38,727 nt of DNA, taken from Chara braunii. Its lineage: Eukaryota; Streptophyta; Charophyceae; Charales; Characeae. This document shows, piece by piece, positions 1 through 10,829 of the stretch (positions within the stretch are counted from its first letter, which is position 1; every line of letters starts with the position of its first letter). The notes under the pieces are model-generated. The model searched no databases. It was given only the letters and a program-made list of their open reading frames with translations, and was not told where the DNA came from. The DNA is taken from the NCBI GenBank assembly GCA_003427395.1, contig BFEA01000499.1, forward strand, positions 629,358 to 668,084, in the 5' to 3' direction. A program made the translations under genes and the position numbers.

Positions 1-57
<57 letters not shown>

Positions 58-64
58 ATGCGCG

Positions 65-140
<76 letters not shown>

Positions 141-266
141 GTAAGTGTGTGCATGCGCGAGCACACACACACACACACACACACACACAGTGTGTAAGTG
201 TGTGCATGCGCGAGCACACACACACACACACACACACAGAGTGTAAGTGTGTGCATGCGCGAGCAC

Positions 267-311
<45 letters not shown>
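1..311. repeat. Compound CT/TG/CA microsatellite with embedded minisatellite
   Basis: A (CT)n run passes into (TG)n and then into four (CA)n blocks. The blocks are separated by a near-identical unit containing GTGTAAGTGTGTGC and ATGCGCGAGC, seen near 57, 151, 205 and 253. The alternating purine-pyrimidine composition and the TGCATGCGCGAGCA cores make it prone to Z-DNA and to polymerase slippage. Apparent His/Thr or Cys/Val reading frames here are only translations of the repeat. Confidence 0.95.
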
Positions 312-913
312 GTAAGTAAAGTCTACAACTTTTCCCAGGGGTATCCCTAACTCTGGGTGGTGTTGTAAGTCCTTGTCCATCGGTCAAATGCATCCTGGGC
401 AGAATGTCAGGGCTCAACCTCCTGATGAGTCGGTGAAAGTCCGACGAAACAATCTGGCGCAGTGATGCTTTTTCTGTGAAGTTGTGTATAGCGAACATGC
501 CACACACACTCAGACAACGAAAACACAGGCATGGCAACGTGTTTGCAGATGTCCACATGTCCATGTCTGCCTGCCTTTGCCCTGGCGGACATCTTCAAGT
601 TATGCTGGTAACAAGGCCAGATCGTTAACAATAGGTCTACAGTGGATGCAAATGACTCAGGCGAGCAGAAACATTCACTGCTTTGGTTTCCCCTTGTCAT
701 AAGCATAGCCCAATCAAGGAAGCACCCAACCAGTATGTTCTCATGCATCCACGACATCCAATCTTGATTTGCATTATACAACTGATTAGACCACGTAAAC
801 ACCTAACCAGCAAGTTTGAGACGATAATGATACGAAGAGCAAAAAGAAGACCAATCCAAAATGTCCAATCTCAATTGCAGTTGTTGACACAACATAATGA
901 TTTACATACTTAC
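312..913. other. Unassigned stretch, probably intron (or later exons) of the RRM gene
   Basis: This lies just downstream of the splice donor that ends exon 3 on the minus strand, so it should begin as intron. A minus-strand reading frame at about 802-407 is open, but I recognise no conserved domain and no convincing acceptor in it. I cannot say whether a further exon lies here or whether the rest of the gene is beyond the left edge. Confidence 0.4.
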
Positions 914-1304
914 CAGCTATTCTTCCGGTTCGGTCGATCCCCTGCTGGCCTGCCGGCCTTGGATGATCACAGTCTTCAGTGTCTTGATCAAGTCGCACCC
1001 GTTTAAATCCCACAATAGGCCCCTTTCTTACAGGGGTCGTCATGTCAGGATCCTCCATGGCCCCTCTTCCACTTGGCGTGACCTTCGCAGCATTTCCCCT
1101 TCTGCGATTACCTGCTCTACTATCCACATCATTCTGATGAGCTGCTCCGGCATTATCAAGCTCTGCCAGCTCCTCCACTTTCCTGCGCTTCCCTCCCATG
1201 GCCGCTTCTTCCAGGATCTGTTCCAAAGGCAGTGCTTCAACACGAGGAAAGCTCCGTCTGTGCTTGCCTGTGCCCGGACCTCCTGCAGCAGGGACAACCT
1301 TCAA
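914..1304 (-). CDS. NOL8/ROS3-like RRM protein, exon 3
   Basis: Third recognised exon, 391 bp (130 codons plus one base). On the minus strand it starts after a good acceptor (pyrimidine-rich TTCCGATTCTTGCAG) and ends at a strong donor (AGCTG then GTAAGTATGT). It opens with LKVVPAAGG and then GTGKHRRSFPRV. I recall plant ROS3-type proteins having a similar GTGKH..SF.RV segment a few dozen residues after the RRM, which is the main reason for joining this exon to the two upstream. The rest is polar and charged: a basic KRRK cluster that could serve in nuclear import, then RKGPIVGFKRVRLD near the end. The exon enters in phase 0, matching exon 2, and leaves in phase 1, so more coding sequence must follow. 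Splice sites are seen directly; the family link is from memory of the proteins, not a search. Confidence 0.8.
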
Positions 1305-1424
1305 CTGCAAGAATCGGAAACCCACGCCCATCCCGCCACCCAAAATCACGAGACCGCATGCCACGTATTAGAACAAGGGGAGAGGAGGGATGAGTTGGGT
1401 ATTCCATAAACAAAAATGAAGAGA

Positions 1425-1600
1425 GCTCATGGAGAGAGAGCATGAACAAGAGGGTGAACGGGAGGGAGCAAAAGGGAGAAACCAGGCGCGAAAAGAAGAG
1501 GGAGAGAAACGAGGACAGGAAAGAGGGGAGGAAAGAAGAGAGTCAGTTACGAGAGCAAGGAGAAGAAAGGAGAGAAAAAGAAATCCAGTTAACGGGGCCA
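1425..1600. repeat. GA-rich low-complexity tract
   Basis: The plus strand is almost entirely purine (GAGAGAG, GGGAGG, AAGAAGAG). It gives long Glu/Arg/Lys-rich frames with no sign of coding selection. Confidence 0.85.
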
Positions 1601-2303
1601 GCCCTGAAAATGGGGTCAGCCTTGCAGGAGAACAGCCAATTAAACTACCACTGAAAAATGGGGTCAGCCCTGCAGACAGGGGCAGAAAGCATTTGCTGTA
1701 TGCTAGTGGCAGCTAGTCACTGAATGGTGGTTGATTGGTGGGGAGCTAATTTTAGCTAGAGAATCTACAATAGAGCTAGGAGAGCAGTGGGAGAGGGAAG
1801 AGACTTCTTGATAACCAGGGCGTCACTAAAACTTTCAATGACTTTTTTGGGCGCCCCACTGGCACCAAGACCACAGACCCAGACAAAAACACTGGTCAGA
1901 CATAAAATCAACAGGCAGTCAGGATAAAAAAAAAAAAAAAAAAGACGAACGAAAAATAAAACCCCCTTTCATAACGCACAAGCCATTCACACCCCCCCCC
2001 CCCCTTGGGACGACCCATGGTAAGATTTATACAGACGCTGCCTGCACACCGCCCAAGGCGTCTACGTCCATGGTTGTAGTATGCTGGGTAGGGCCATAGG
2101 GAGGGCTGCTTGAGTGCTTGGTCTTAGGGGTTCTGAGGATCAGGGTCTTATCTTGGCTCCACAGGGGAGCGATAAGTTAGGGTAGATTAAAGGGGGAGGG
2201 TTTACTGCCTAGACTGTTGATAACCGAAAAACAGCCTAGACTGTCAATAACTGAAAAACTGCCTAAACTGTCAAAACCGTCGATACCTCTGTGTGGCCAC
2301 TCG

Positions 2304-2307
<4 letters not shown>

Positions 2308-2372
<65 letters not shown>

Positions 2373-2410
2373 NCTCTCTCTCTCCCCCTCTCCCCCTCTC
2401 TCTCCCTCTC
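2308..2410. repeat. (CT)n microsatellite with one N
   Basis: A near-perfect CT run of about 75 bp is followed by impure CT/CCCCT sequence. An N at 2373 marks an unresolved base. The flank to about 2720 stays pyrimidine-rich. Confidence 0.95.
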
Positions 2411-3117
2411 ACACGCACAAAAAGAAAAAGAAAAACAAAACGAACAGAAACGGAAACAAAAAAAAGTGATTCCACACCTTCAACGCCCCACCGCCCTCCT
2501 CCGATTTCCCCTCCTCCAGCTCCATCTCTTTCTCCCCCCCTACCCTCCCTCCTTTTCGGCTTTCACCTCCCTCTCTCTTCCTGCTGTTCCTTTTCCTCCT
2601 CCTCCTCCTCCCCCTCGTTCCCATCGTCCTCATCCTTCTTCCTCCATTCTTCCTTCCTCCACCCCCTCGTCTTCCGACCTTCTCCTTCTCCTCATCCTCC
2701 AGTATTCACTTTCTTGTGTTCGTCCATGTATTGTTGTCGTTCTCCCATTTTCAAGTATTTTATATATGTATTTGTTGCCTTCTCCCACCTTACATGTTTA
2801 ACCTACAGTTCTCTATCCCCTATGCATCCCCGGCTTCCCCCTCCGCCATACATGAATCCACCATAGCCTGTTTCTGGCCCGTTTCTCGATTCCTGGCGCC
2901 ATCATAATCTTACCTTGTCCTGGTAGAACATATTCCTTGTCTTTCATCTTCAACGTCGTCTTCATCGTCACTTCATCAGTCAGCATTATCATGGTGGACT
3001 TTCACCAACTCATCAGGAGGTCAAACCCCGACAGTCTGCCCACAATGCATTTGCATGCGTGTGGGTTTGTGTGTGCTTGTGCGGACGGGTGGGGCCATGA
3101 GTGCATGTTGTCAAGTT

Positions 3118-3219
3118 CCCTATACACCGCGTCGCTGCGCCGCCAAAGATAGGGCCGAACCGCTGTGGCCCTATACACCATGTCGCTGCACCGCCTCAGA
3201 TAGGGCCAATCGTCGCACC
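3118..3219. repeat. 51 bp tandem duplication
   Basis: Two consecutive diverged copies start with CCCTATACACC at 3118 and 3169. Each then reads GTCGCTGC.CCGCC...AGATAGGGCC. The unit occurs only twice and has no recognised function. Confidence 0.85.
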
Positions 3220-3283
3220 CGCTTTTCAACGGGCACGACAACCCAGGCCAGTCGTGGTCCTACCGGGTCCATGGCTAGGATCG

Positions 3284-3366
3284 TCCTGCGATCTTAAGAC
3301 TTTAAGATCGTGCGATGATCCAGGACGTTCGGCAGGCCCAAAGTCTTAAAGTCTTAAGATTGCCCG
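3284..3366. repeat. Palindromic CTTAAGACTTTAAG repeats
   Basis: A near-perfect palindrome, GATCTTAAGACTTTAAGATC, lies at about 3291-3310. It is followed about 35 bp later by a related AGTCTTAAAGTCTTAAGAT. The pair could be a degenerate MITE end or a slippage product; no target-site duplication is evident. Confidence 0.6.
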
Positions 3367-4204
3367 AAAATCCGGACCGTCGGGCTGATAGGACCACGGG
3401 TGGCCCGGATCGACCAATTCTCACGCCAGCCATTTCTATAAGTGTAGGGATTGCCACGACGGCTGGCATTGAGCATGCCCATCATACACCCCCCACAAAT
3501 GGCATGTCGATTGCAGGTCAAAACGAAGGAAGATCTCTGCCTGCGTTGTGGACAGACCAGGCCATTACATGCCCATTTTACATGCCTCTGACCACTGGTA
3601 GCTGTGGGACAACGGCTCCATGGTCCATGCCATGACTGATGCTACTGATTTCTTACGTAATGATGCTGCTTTCTTGCTGCACCAAACCGTCCGCTGTCTC
3701 TTTTTCTCATTCCTCTGGACCCGTGTTGCAGCAGGACAATGTATCAGCACTCTGCGACCTTCTCCTTTGCACAGCCACAAACAATGTTCATCGTCGCTGT
3801 CGCAATCACTACAGTGACATGGTTTTTGCATCCGTGTGTGTAGAGGACTGTCCCTCCGTTCTTGACTGCAGGCACCTTCCACATCCGGACACTATATGTC
3901 CATTTTACGGCCATAGGCGCTATGCTGAATGCATGGTCTTTTGTGGTGAGCTTTCTACTCACCTGCTCGAACATTGTGTTATTCAAGTTGGTGGTCCCTA
4001 ATTGCTACTTGTAGGACAGAAATGTTAAAGCCTCTTTCAGTGGTATAATTACAATCCTCTGGCTGTAGGCAGGGGAGATCAGCATCAAGCTGAAGGGCAA
4101 TTTCAAGGAAGGCTGACGGTGTATAAAACGGGTGGTGGAGAGTGTGAAGACAGATGTTAGTTTCAGTCAGACCACAGAAACTGGTGGGGATCTCAGGCTG
4201 GTGT

Positions 4205-4395
4205 GCCGGATGCTGGCCAACAATTTGCAGATCACCCAGATGGTGTTGCAAGCCCAAACTGTCTTGGGTTGTTTTCTGATCAGTCATTTGCAGATCGCCC
4301 ATGTGGACTGCGTGTGGTGGGGCACAAATCTGCAGTTCATACAGCCATCGCTGGTTACCCATTTGCAGATCCCCCATGTGGTCTACAATTTGTGG
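4205..4395. repeat. Degenerate repeat of TTTGCAGATC.CCCA.GTGG
   Basis: Copies near 4223 and 4288 and again near 4362 read TTTGCAGATC(A/G/C)CCCA(G/T)(A/G)TGG. A partial copy near 4327 reads AATCTGCAG. Spacing is about 65-75 bp. This is an old tandem duplication with no coding evidence. Confidence 0.6.
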
Positions 4396-4954
4396 GGTTA
4401 TGAGGCTGCATCCTGAGTAGAGACTGCCCCTGGAATCGCGAGTGTACTCTGGGCAGGGCCCACATCCTGTTGTACAGGTGAGTCGTGAATGCCCAACGCT
4501 GAAGGGCATAAAACATGGTGTTGTGGCTGCCTGCAGGAAGCTGGACTATCTGCAGGAGGCATAAGAGCGGATATTGCCGTTTGGAACAAAAGAACCGCAA
4601 CAACCAGTGGAGCAGGCGTGGAGACAATTGCGGCAGACAAAAAAATAGGCTGCTGATCCCAAGGCAAGTGACAATGCAGTGCATGCTTGTGGTGTTGCAA
4701 ACTGAAGATGAACATGTCTCTGGCAATGGTGGAAAAATGGCAACAATGGGAACCGGAGTCTTTTCACAAGCGAGACAGTGGAGGAGGTGGGGGTGGCAAG
4801 GATAAACGCCGTCGTCTGCGGCCAAGCACAGACAGAGATGCTAGGGGGGGTTGGATTGGGCAAGATTTCAAAACAAAAACGTGAGTGTCAAGAGACTGAT
4901 GTTCTTTGCACCGGAGCTGCGGCAGAGGAACCTATAGCAGCAAAAAGTACAGTA

Positions 4955-5216
4955 TGGAGGATTCCAGCTATGGAAACTGCTGTACTGAAAACTGCAGCAG
5001 AGGAAACTGTAGAACGAACTGCAGCGGTGGAAACCGCTGTAGTAGAAACTGTCGGAGTGAACACTATCGGAGTGAAAACTGTCGGAGTGAAAACTGGAGC
5101 AATAGACACTGTAGCAGTGGAAACTGCACCAGTGGAAACTGCAGCGGTAGAAACTGCAGCAGTAAAAACTGTAGCAGTGGAAACTGTCGCAGTGGAAACT
5201 GCAGTGGCAGCGGATG
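4955..5216. repeat. 15 bp minisatellite (GCAGTGGAAACTGTA type)
   Basis: About 17 consecutive imperfect copies of a 15 bp unit based on GTAGCAGTGGAAACT. Because 15 is a multiple of three, it yields repetitive frames (such as AVETV on the plus strand). Nothing else suggests a protein, and it sits in the intron of the opposite-strand gene. Confidence 0.9.
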
Positions 5217-5373
5217 ACCAAGCAGAGGCAGCACAAGAGCGTCGTGGAGCCAAAGAAGAAAGTGGATCACACAGGGACCATCGCAGCATGCATCGGAACC
5301 ACTGAGAGAGATGCATACATGTGTAGGATAGCAGCATTGACAGGAGTGCATATAGCAGGTCCACCCCTTAGCA

Positions 5374-5510
5374 AGAGTCAGTGGGGAATGCCCACAAGAA
5401 AGCATGCATCCACAAAGTGTTGTTGCCGCAGTTCGAAAGTAAAGAGTCAATGGGGAATGCCCACAAGAAAGCATGCTACCACTAAGTGTTGTTGCCGCAG
5501 TTCAAAAGTC
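5374..5510. repeat. 69 bp tandem duplication
   Basis: Two adjacent copies start at 5374 and 5443 (AGAGTCAATGGGGAATG, then CCACAAGAAAGCATGC, ending in GTTGTTGCCGCAGTTC). They differ at only a few positions, so the duplication is fairly recent. Confidence 0.9.
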
Positions 5511-6900
5511 GCCCCAATTGTTACAGATCTGTTCAAATCTGATCAACTGCCCACTGAACACACGAGCCAGTTGACGGGAATGGATGTTGGAGGTCACACT
5601 TGGATAATGAATGACAGGGAAGCTGCTTTAAAGTGAGTCATCAGAACGGACCCAGAAATGCATACCTAAGAGCGTACACAAGCCATCTGACGCTGTAGTT
5701 TCCTTCCACTCAACGCCATAGTTCTGTGGTGGAGGAGGTAATTGCCCCCATGAAAGAACATCATCACCAGGTGATACGTGAAAGCATATCGCTGTGCGCC
5801 TTGAAGATCATGCTGATGAATGTAATCAGCAAAGCGGCCTCATCCCAATATAGCATCGGATTATAAATTTCTGCGCCAGCACTTGTTAACATTGAGACAA
5901 CGATAATTTGTTTCCAAAGTGTGTACCATCTCTAGCGTGTCAAAAAGTGTTTTGTGCAACAAAGCGGAGATGTCGGAGAATCCGAGAAACGGAAAGGGTG
6001 TCCTGGCCTGAATCAGTTGCCCATTCGCCACAACGAGGTCCTCGAATTACCATGTTCAGGGCATCGCAACGTGAATGTGTGCTCGCGCACGCTGAAGGGC
6101 ATAGGCATGGGCTTCATCATCAGCTTCTGTCACATTATTCATAATGTGGTCATAAGGAAGCTTGGTGTACATATATGAATACATATATATTGTCATAGAG
6201 AACTGCCCGGTGAATTGTAGGCAGAGAGGGATCAGAGGACAACACACGAGAGGCTGTGACAAACTGTTTCGTCAGAGGTTCACCGACTCATGAGGAGGCT
6301 TAATCCTCTACAGCCTTCAGAGTCCCTACCCAATGATACTGTTAAGTGATGATCCACCTTAACCCCGGTTGGGCTCAAGCATCAATGACTGCCCGACAAC
6401 TGATACCCCTCTGAGGTGGTGGGGACCACCAAACACTGCCTTCAAGGTACCTGTGACAAAAATCGAAGCAGACTATCATTCGCCCACACGCGACGGAAAA
6501 CTCTACAGACTGCAGGTTACCAGCCCATCATAAGCCAGCAAAACACCCAGAAAACAAAGAGAGGTCTGTCACAGCCAGAAAATACACTCCAGACACACCA
6601 CCGGATCTGAACCTACAGCATGGCCGCATAGTGACGGCCATATATTTATGTGTGCATATATAGAGGACAAGGAGAGAAAGAAGGAAAGACGTAAGCAACG
6701 GCAAAAACATTAGGCAACAGACCAGTAGCAGAAAAACAAGACTGCATCTCAAAAAACTTTTCTTGGGATGTTCAATCTGCAGCGAAAAGGGAAGCTGGTG
6801 TCTTGGTATTCTTCAGGAGAAGGTTAAGGTACGTAGTTGACAAGGAAACCGAGAGACAAAAAAAAAAAAGAAAAGAAAAGGAAACCGAGAGAGACATTAC

Positions 6901-7200
6901 TTTCTTAGAACAATGATGCCATGCAATTTTCAGAGGCTTGAGCTCCACAAGCTTATGGCTGAAGCTTGGGTCACTAAACGGAAATGGGCGCAATTTGTTC
7001 GACTCCCCGGTCACGCCTGCTGACCCTCCATCCTCAACTGTTTCCTGCTTCGCCGCAGCTAGCAAGCTCCCTTCACTCTTTGCCTCTTCCTCCGCAGCAA
7101 GTTTCGCAGCAGCCTCCCATTCGCGAAGGAGACGATCCGTATAATGTTCCTTTGCCTTCTCCACCTTCAACTGACCACCCCGCCACTTGCACCCATTGAA
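6901..7200 (-). CDS. NOL8/ROS3-like RRM protein, exon 2 (end of RRM)
   Basis: Exon of exactly 100 codons on the minus strand. The acceptor is TGATGTATGCAG, directly before FNGCKWRGGQLKVEKAKEHY, and the donor is AAGAAA then GTAATG. The opening segment is the last beta strand of the RRM, with the family's typical NGC.W.GG.L..E.AKEHY..RL..EWE pattern. It is followed by a charged Ala/Glu/Lys-rich helix (EWEAAAKLAAEEEAK) and a linker ending ELKPLKIAWHHCSKK. Human NOL8 has the comparable W.GG.L....AKE..L.RL..ER arrangement. Phase 0 at both ends matches exons 1 and 3. The linker length and the exact donor are less certain than the acceptor. Confidence 0.85.
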
Positions 7201-7254
7201 CTGCATACATCATGTGCACAGCATTGCAAACCGAACAATCACCCAACCAACCGG

Positions 7255-7928
7255 TCAGTTCATCCACCAACCATCGAGCATCCCCTGAAAGCAAAGGGAC
7301 AGACAATCCCTAAAGCAAATGAGAATTTGTGATCGAGCAATGCTCCCTTCCCCCTCCTTCCCCCCCAAGAGCAGGTCCAAGTAATTAATTGGACCCGATC
7401 ATCCACATCGGATCAGAGCACTCGTCAACCAATAAAACAAATCAGTTGTCAACGAGCCAGTGAATCCACCAATCATCAATCATCCTCTGAAAGGAATTAG
7501 ACAATCTGTAAAGCGATGATAACCTACATGACCTTAGTAACACCCAATCATTCACTCATCATCGGCTACTTGACCAATCAATCATCGAATGAGACCAATC
7601 AATCATCAACTCGTCAACACAGCCATCAATCATCGATCATCCACTGCAAGCAATGAGATAATCCGGAAAGCAACGATAACTTTCGCCCCAGCAATCACAA
7701 CCCTACCTGACCAAGTGATTAGTTGAACCCAACTATCCATTCCTAATCAGCTACTGACCAATCAATCACCCAATGAAACCAATCAATCATCAACTAGTCA
7801 GGACATCAATCAATCATCGATTACGCATTGAAAGCAATTCGATAGTTCGGAAAGCAACCCCTACCTGACCAAGTAACTAGTTGGACCCAATCATTCACTC
7901 CCAATCAGTTAATTAACCAATCAATCAC
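7255..7928. repeat. Diverged ~160 bp tandem array (CCAATCAATCATC-rich)
   Basis: At least four diverged units share an ordered set of blocks. The blocks are CATC.A.CATCC.CTGAAAGCAA, GACAATC..TAAAGC, CCAAGTAATTA.TTGGACCC, and runs of CCAATCAATCATC. Landmarks recur near 7265, 7475, 7645 and 7810 (CTGAAAGCAA-like block) and near 7374, 7710 and 7870 (CCAAGTAA-like block). The array begins about 55 bp upstream of exon 2. It looks like an old satellite expansion inside the intron. Confidence 0.65.
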
Positions 7929-7970
7929 CCAAACAAACAAACAAACAAACAAACAAACAAACAAACAAAA
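7929..7970. repeat. (CAAA)n microsatellite
   Basis: Ten or so uninterrupted CAAA units. Confidence 0.95.
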
Positions 7971-8401
7971 GCCAACTATTCGATCAGAAAAACAACTGTC
8001 GTTCACTCCTGACCACAGGTAATCAGTCCCAACCACCAACTCCCAACAAGCTACTGGAAACAAACTACTCCGTCTGGGACCAATCCAATCAACCAATTAG
8101 CAAATTCACGTGGCAATCAACCATGCATGCATTGGGAATCACGTTCAATCAACCAATTAGCGAATCAATCGTCAACACCTCAATCCACGTCACAAAGTAG
8201 TTAATCCAGCTACCAAGTACCGGGGGAAATCAACCGAGTACTTAATCCAACTACCGAGTAAGAATCCACTACTTAGTAAAAATCCTAACGGCAACAAATC
8301 AATCAACCAAATCAGCAAATCAAGCACTAATTACTCGACCAATCAGTAACTTCACCTATCTGGCGACCACTGGATTAACGAACTAAGAAATCCACCCAGA
8401 A

Positions 8402-8460
8402 CCAATCAATCAATCAATTAATCAATCAATAAATAAATTAATTAATCAATCGACCAATAA
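8402..8460. repeat. (AATC)n / (AATT)n degenerate microsatellite
   Basis: AATCAATCAATCAATTAATC-type sequence that continues the CAATCA bias of the flanking kilobase (7,255-8,900). Confidence 0.85.
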
Positions 8461-8633
8461 GCAAATATCGATCATCAATAAGCTAATGTCATTGATCTGC
8501 TCATTGTCATATCAAGAGATTAGCAGATCTGCAGTCACCAATTAATCAAATCAACCAGCCAGTCGAACCGACCAATGAACTAGTTAGCCAACAATCACCG
8601 ATCAATCTACCAATCACTTTTCACCTAATCCAT

Positions 8634-8840
8634 GTGCCAGCAACCTCATGAAGCAATCACTAAAACTACTCCGCCACAGTCCACTCAAATTTGCCAATCA
8701 ATCTGCACTCACCAATCAACCAATAAACCAAGTAGCCAAACCGGCCAATCAATCCCCTAATCCATGTGCTCACAACCACATGAAGCAATCACTACAACTA
8801 CTCCGCAACAGTCCACTCCAATTTGCCAATCAGTCATCAA
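8634..8840. repeat. 122 bp tandem duplication
   Basis: Two copies start CCTAATCCATGTGC at 8634 and 8756. They share CATGAAGCAATCACTA, AACTACTCCGC.ACAGTCC and TTTGCCAATCA. The second copy is followed by short CAAACAAATCA repeats. Confidence 0.85.
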
Positions 8841-9288
8841 ACAAATCATCAAACAAATCACCAATCAATAAAATCATCAAACAAATCACCAATCAATAAA
8901 CCGTCGCCTCCTAAACCATCCGACAGTACGAAAAAACAGTGAATGAACGAAATAAATATACAGTCGACGTCAACGACCAAGCAGCTGGCTACTTTTGGCT
9001 AGCGGATGAAGTCCAATCAACAGCGCATACGTGTTGAAGTCAACAAGTCACAAGGAGGCTAAGCTTCTCCCTGTTGTTGCTCAGGAAAAAAAAACAGAAA
9101 GGAAAAAATTTGCTATGTGCCGCTACAACTTGTCGTGGTTTGCAAGCCGCCCCTCTAATTTCCGATATTGCCAGTATGCCCTTCTTATAACCTCATATTT
9201 GAGGCTTCGGCATGCCCCTATCAGACGGGCATGCAATTTGCACACTGCCTCTACGCTTCCAGCGCTTGGATACTCGTTACTTTGGTAC

Positions 9289-9396
9289 CTACCTTCTTCA
9301 CCCGAATACAACGTACGGTCAGTATAGCTGCACTAGGGGTCTCTTTCAGTCTGAATACCGCAATAATGACGTTATGTTCTATTCGGAGGAAGGTAG
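9289..9396. mobile_element. MITE-like element 1 of the CGAATACAACG family
   Basis: The sequence starts CTACCTTCTTCACCCGAATA and ends with the diverged inverted complement (CGTTATGTTCTATTCGGAGG then AAGGTAG). The inner arms include TCAGTATAGCTG. It is non-coding, about 108 bp, and related to the element at 9564. Confidence 0.7.
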
Positions 9397-9563
9397 TGGC
9401 CAGAAGTAGTTTTTTCACCCCCAAAACGATGGGACGAGTTCTCTGCAAATTGTACACCGGCGTCAGTGCATACGCACACTAGGACTTTTTTTTGACTCAG
9501 CTCCGGACGTAAATGCGGTCAGATTCATCCAGAGTCGGCCGTAATTGCAGTCAGATGCAACTA

Positions 9564-9668
9564 CAGTCTTCCCCCGAATACAACGAACGGTCCTTATAGC
9601 TGAATTTAGACAGAAAGATGCCCCAAATTCAGCTATAATGACCGTACGTTGTATACGGGGAAAGACTG
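9564..9668. mobile_element. MITE 2 with ~43 bp inverted repeats and TA target duplication
   Basis: The left arm reads CAGTCTTCCCCCGAATACAA, then a C[A/T]ACGGTC block and TTATAGCTGAATTT. The right arm is its near-perfect inverted complement, ending in GGGGAAAGACTG. The dinucleotide TA flanks both ends (9562-9563 and 9669-9670). TA duplication with CAGT-type termini fits a non-autonomous Tc1/mariner-like MITE. At 105 bp it is nearly all hairpin, with a spacer of roughly 20 bp. Confidence 0.8.
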
Positions 9669-10255
9669 TAGGCCAGTCCTCGTACGAGTATACCCTCAGA
9701 AGACCGGCCATGGGGCCGGGGGCGGGGGCCAGGGAGGCGGGGGTGCGGAAGGGGGGGGGCAAACAGAAAGAAAACGAGAGAATCGGACAATCAATCTTAT
9801 AATTATACATTGACTGCCAGCACGTGGAAAGACATGAAAAATTAGGAAACAAAATTACACAATTTATACAATTAATATGATTTAAATTTAATTTATATAT
9901 ATATTTTTTTTCCTTAGCTTTGCAGGAAAAGAGGGGTGGAAATCAGGGCAGCGTTTCGTGGTGAAAATCGACGACAAATAGGAAAGACAAGGATTTGCAT
10001 GCCGTAGGGTGCTGAGAAAAGTCACGTAGGGATCTCAATAATTCCCCCAGAACCTTTTCAGAATTAAATGCCCGCCTTCCACTATCGACATTCCATTAAA
10101 CAGCACACAAGCAAAAAACGACATAAATGGAAATACCTTCATCTTTGGGAAATCAATAGGCGAACCGGCCAAAACAAATCGTCTAAATAGGCCAACAGCA
10201 AAACATTGAAAGACGTCAATATCAATTCTCCAAACCACAACAACACGCCAACGGC

Positions 10256-10400
10256 CTTTCCCCGAACACAACGCACCTCTATCATGATGTAGACAAGCTA
10301 CCTTTCTGGCCCTCTACAGTCACGATGAAGGTGCGTTGCGTTGGAGGGAAGACAGTGGAAAATAGATCATGATGAGGGTGCGTCGTGTTCGAGGGAAGAC
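10256..10400. mobile_element. MITE-like element 3 with doubled right arm
   Basis: The left arm is CTTTCCCCGAACACAACGCA then CCTCTATCATGAT. Two successive inverted right arms follow: one ending GGAGGGAAGACAGT near 10354, and a second, better match (ATCATGATGAGGGTGCGTCG then TGTTCGAGGGAAGAC) ending near 10400. The structure suggests partial duplication, or one copy inserting into another. Confidence 0.65.
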
Positions 10401-10665
10401 GATTGTCTGCTCAAAATTGAATTGCGAGAAGGACAAGGGATGCCAGGGGCGAGAGAGCAAAAAACCATGGGGGATGAATAGTGGGTCGCAAAAGAGTGGA
10501 AAGGGAGCTGGGGTAGACACAAAGAGCGGAGCAAGGGTGGTCTATCTCTTTGTCAGGCAGGATTCTGTGCGGACTCGTACATAGTCCGCGATCAGTGCCT
10601 TACCAATTCCAGAAGGGCTCTTTCGCATGCTGCCCACGTTTTGCCTCCTCTTGGCAGTCTCCCTA

Positions 10666-10671
<6 letters not shown>

Positions 10672-10738
<67 letters not shown>
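10672..10738. repeat. (CT)n microsatellite running into the gap
   Basis: A pure CT run that ends at the first N of the assembly gap. Confidence 0.95.
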
Positions 10739-10829
10739 NNNNNNNNNNNNNNNNNNNNNNNNNNNNNNNNNNNNNNNNNNNNNNNNNNNNNNNNNNNNNN
10801 NNNNNNNNNNNNNNNNNNNNNNNNNNNNN
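10739..10829. other. Assembly gap (91 Ns)
   Basis: A run of Ns beginning inside (CT)n. The true repeat length and any sequence inside are unknown. Confidence 0.99.

Larger units (their letters stand above)
1305..6900 (-). other. Intron 2 of the RRM gene (5.6 kb)
   Basis: The intron is bounded on the minus strand by a plausible donor (AAGAAA then GTAATG at 6900-6895) and the acceptor ending at 1305. It contains no gene I recognise. It holds purine-rich tracts, a (CT)n run and several unrelated short tandem duplications, listed separately. Between these, for example 1700-2200, 2420-3110, 3480-4130 and 5640-6770, I see only low-complexity or unremarkable sequence. Confidence 0.75.

Noticed and set aside
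26-319. Cys/Val and His/Thr-rich open frame
   Set aside because: It is a direct translation of (TG)n/(CA)n repeats.
407-802. Minus-strand 131-codon frame downstream of exon 3 as a further exon
   Set aside because: No recognisable domain, no convincing acceptor, and no similarity I recall to ROS3/NOL8 C-termini.
2217-2866. Leu/Ser/Pro-rich plus-strand frames of ~190 codons
   Set aside because: They run through the (CT)n microsatellite and its pyrimidine-rich flank; low complexity and in several overlapping frames.
4778-5305. Plus-strand frame with VETAVVETV repeats as a repeat protein
   Set aside because: It arises from a 15 bp minisatellite in an intron; both strands are open for the same reason and no flanking coding signal exists.
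10739-10829. CRISPR-like or satellite array hidden by the X-filled frames
   Set aside because: It is an N gap inside (CT)n; nothing can be inferred. No CRISPR-type regular array exists anywhere in the window, and the genome is eukaryotic.
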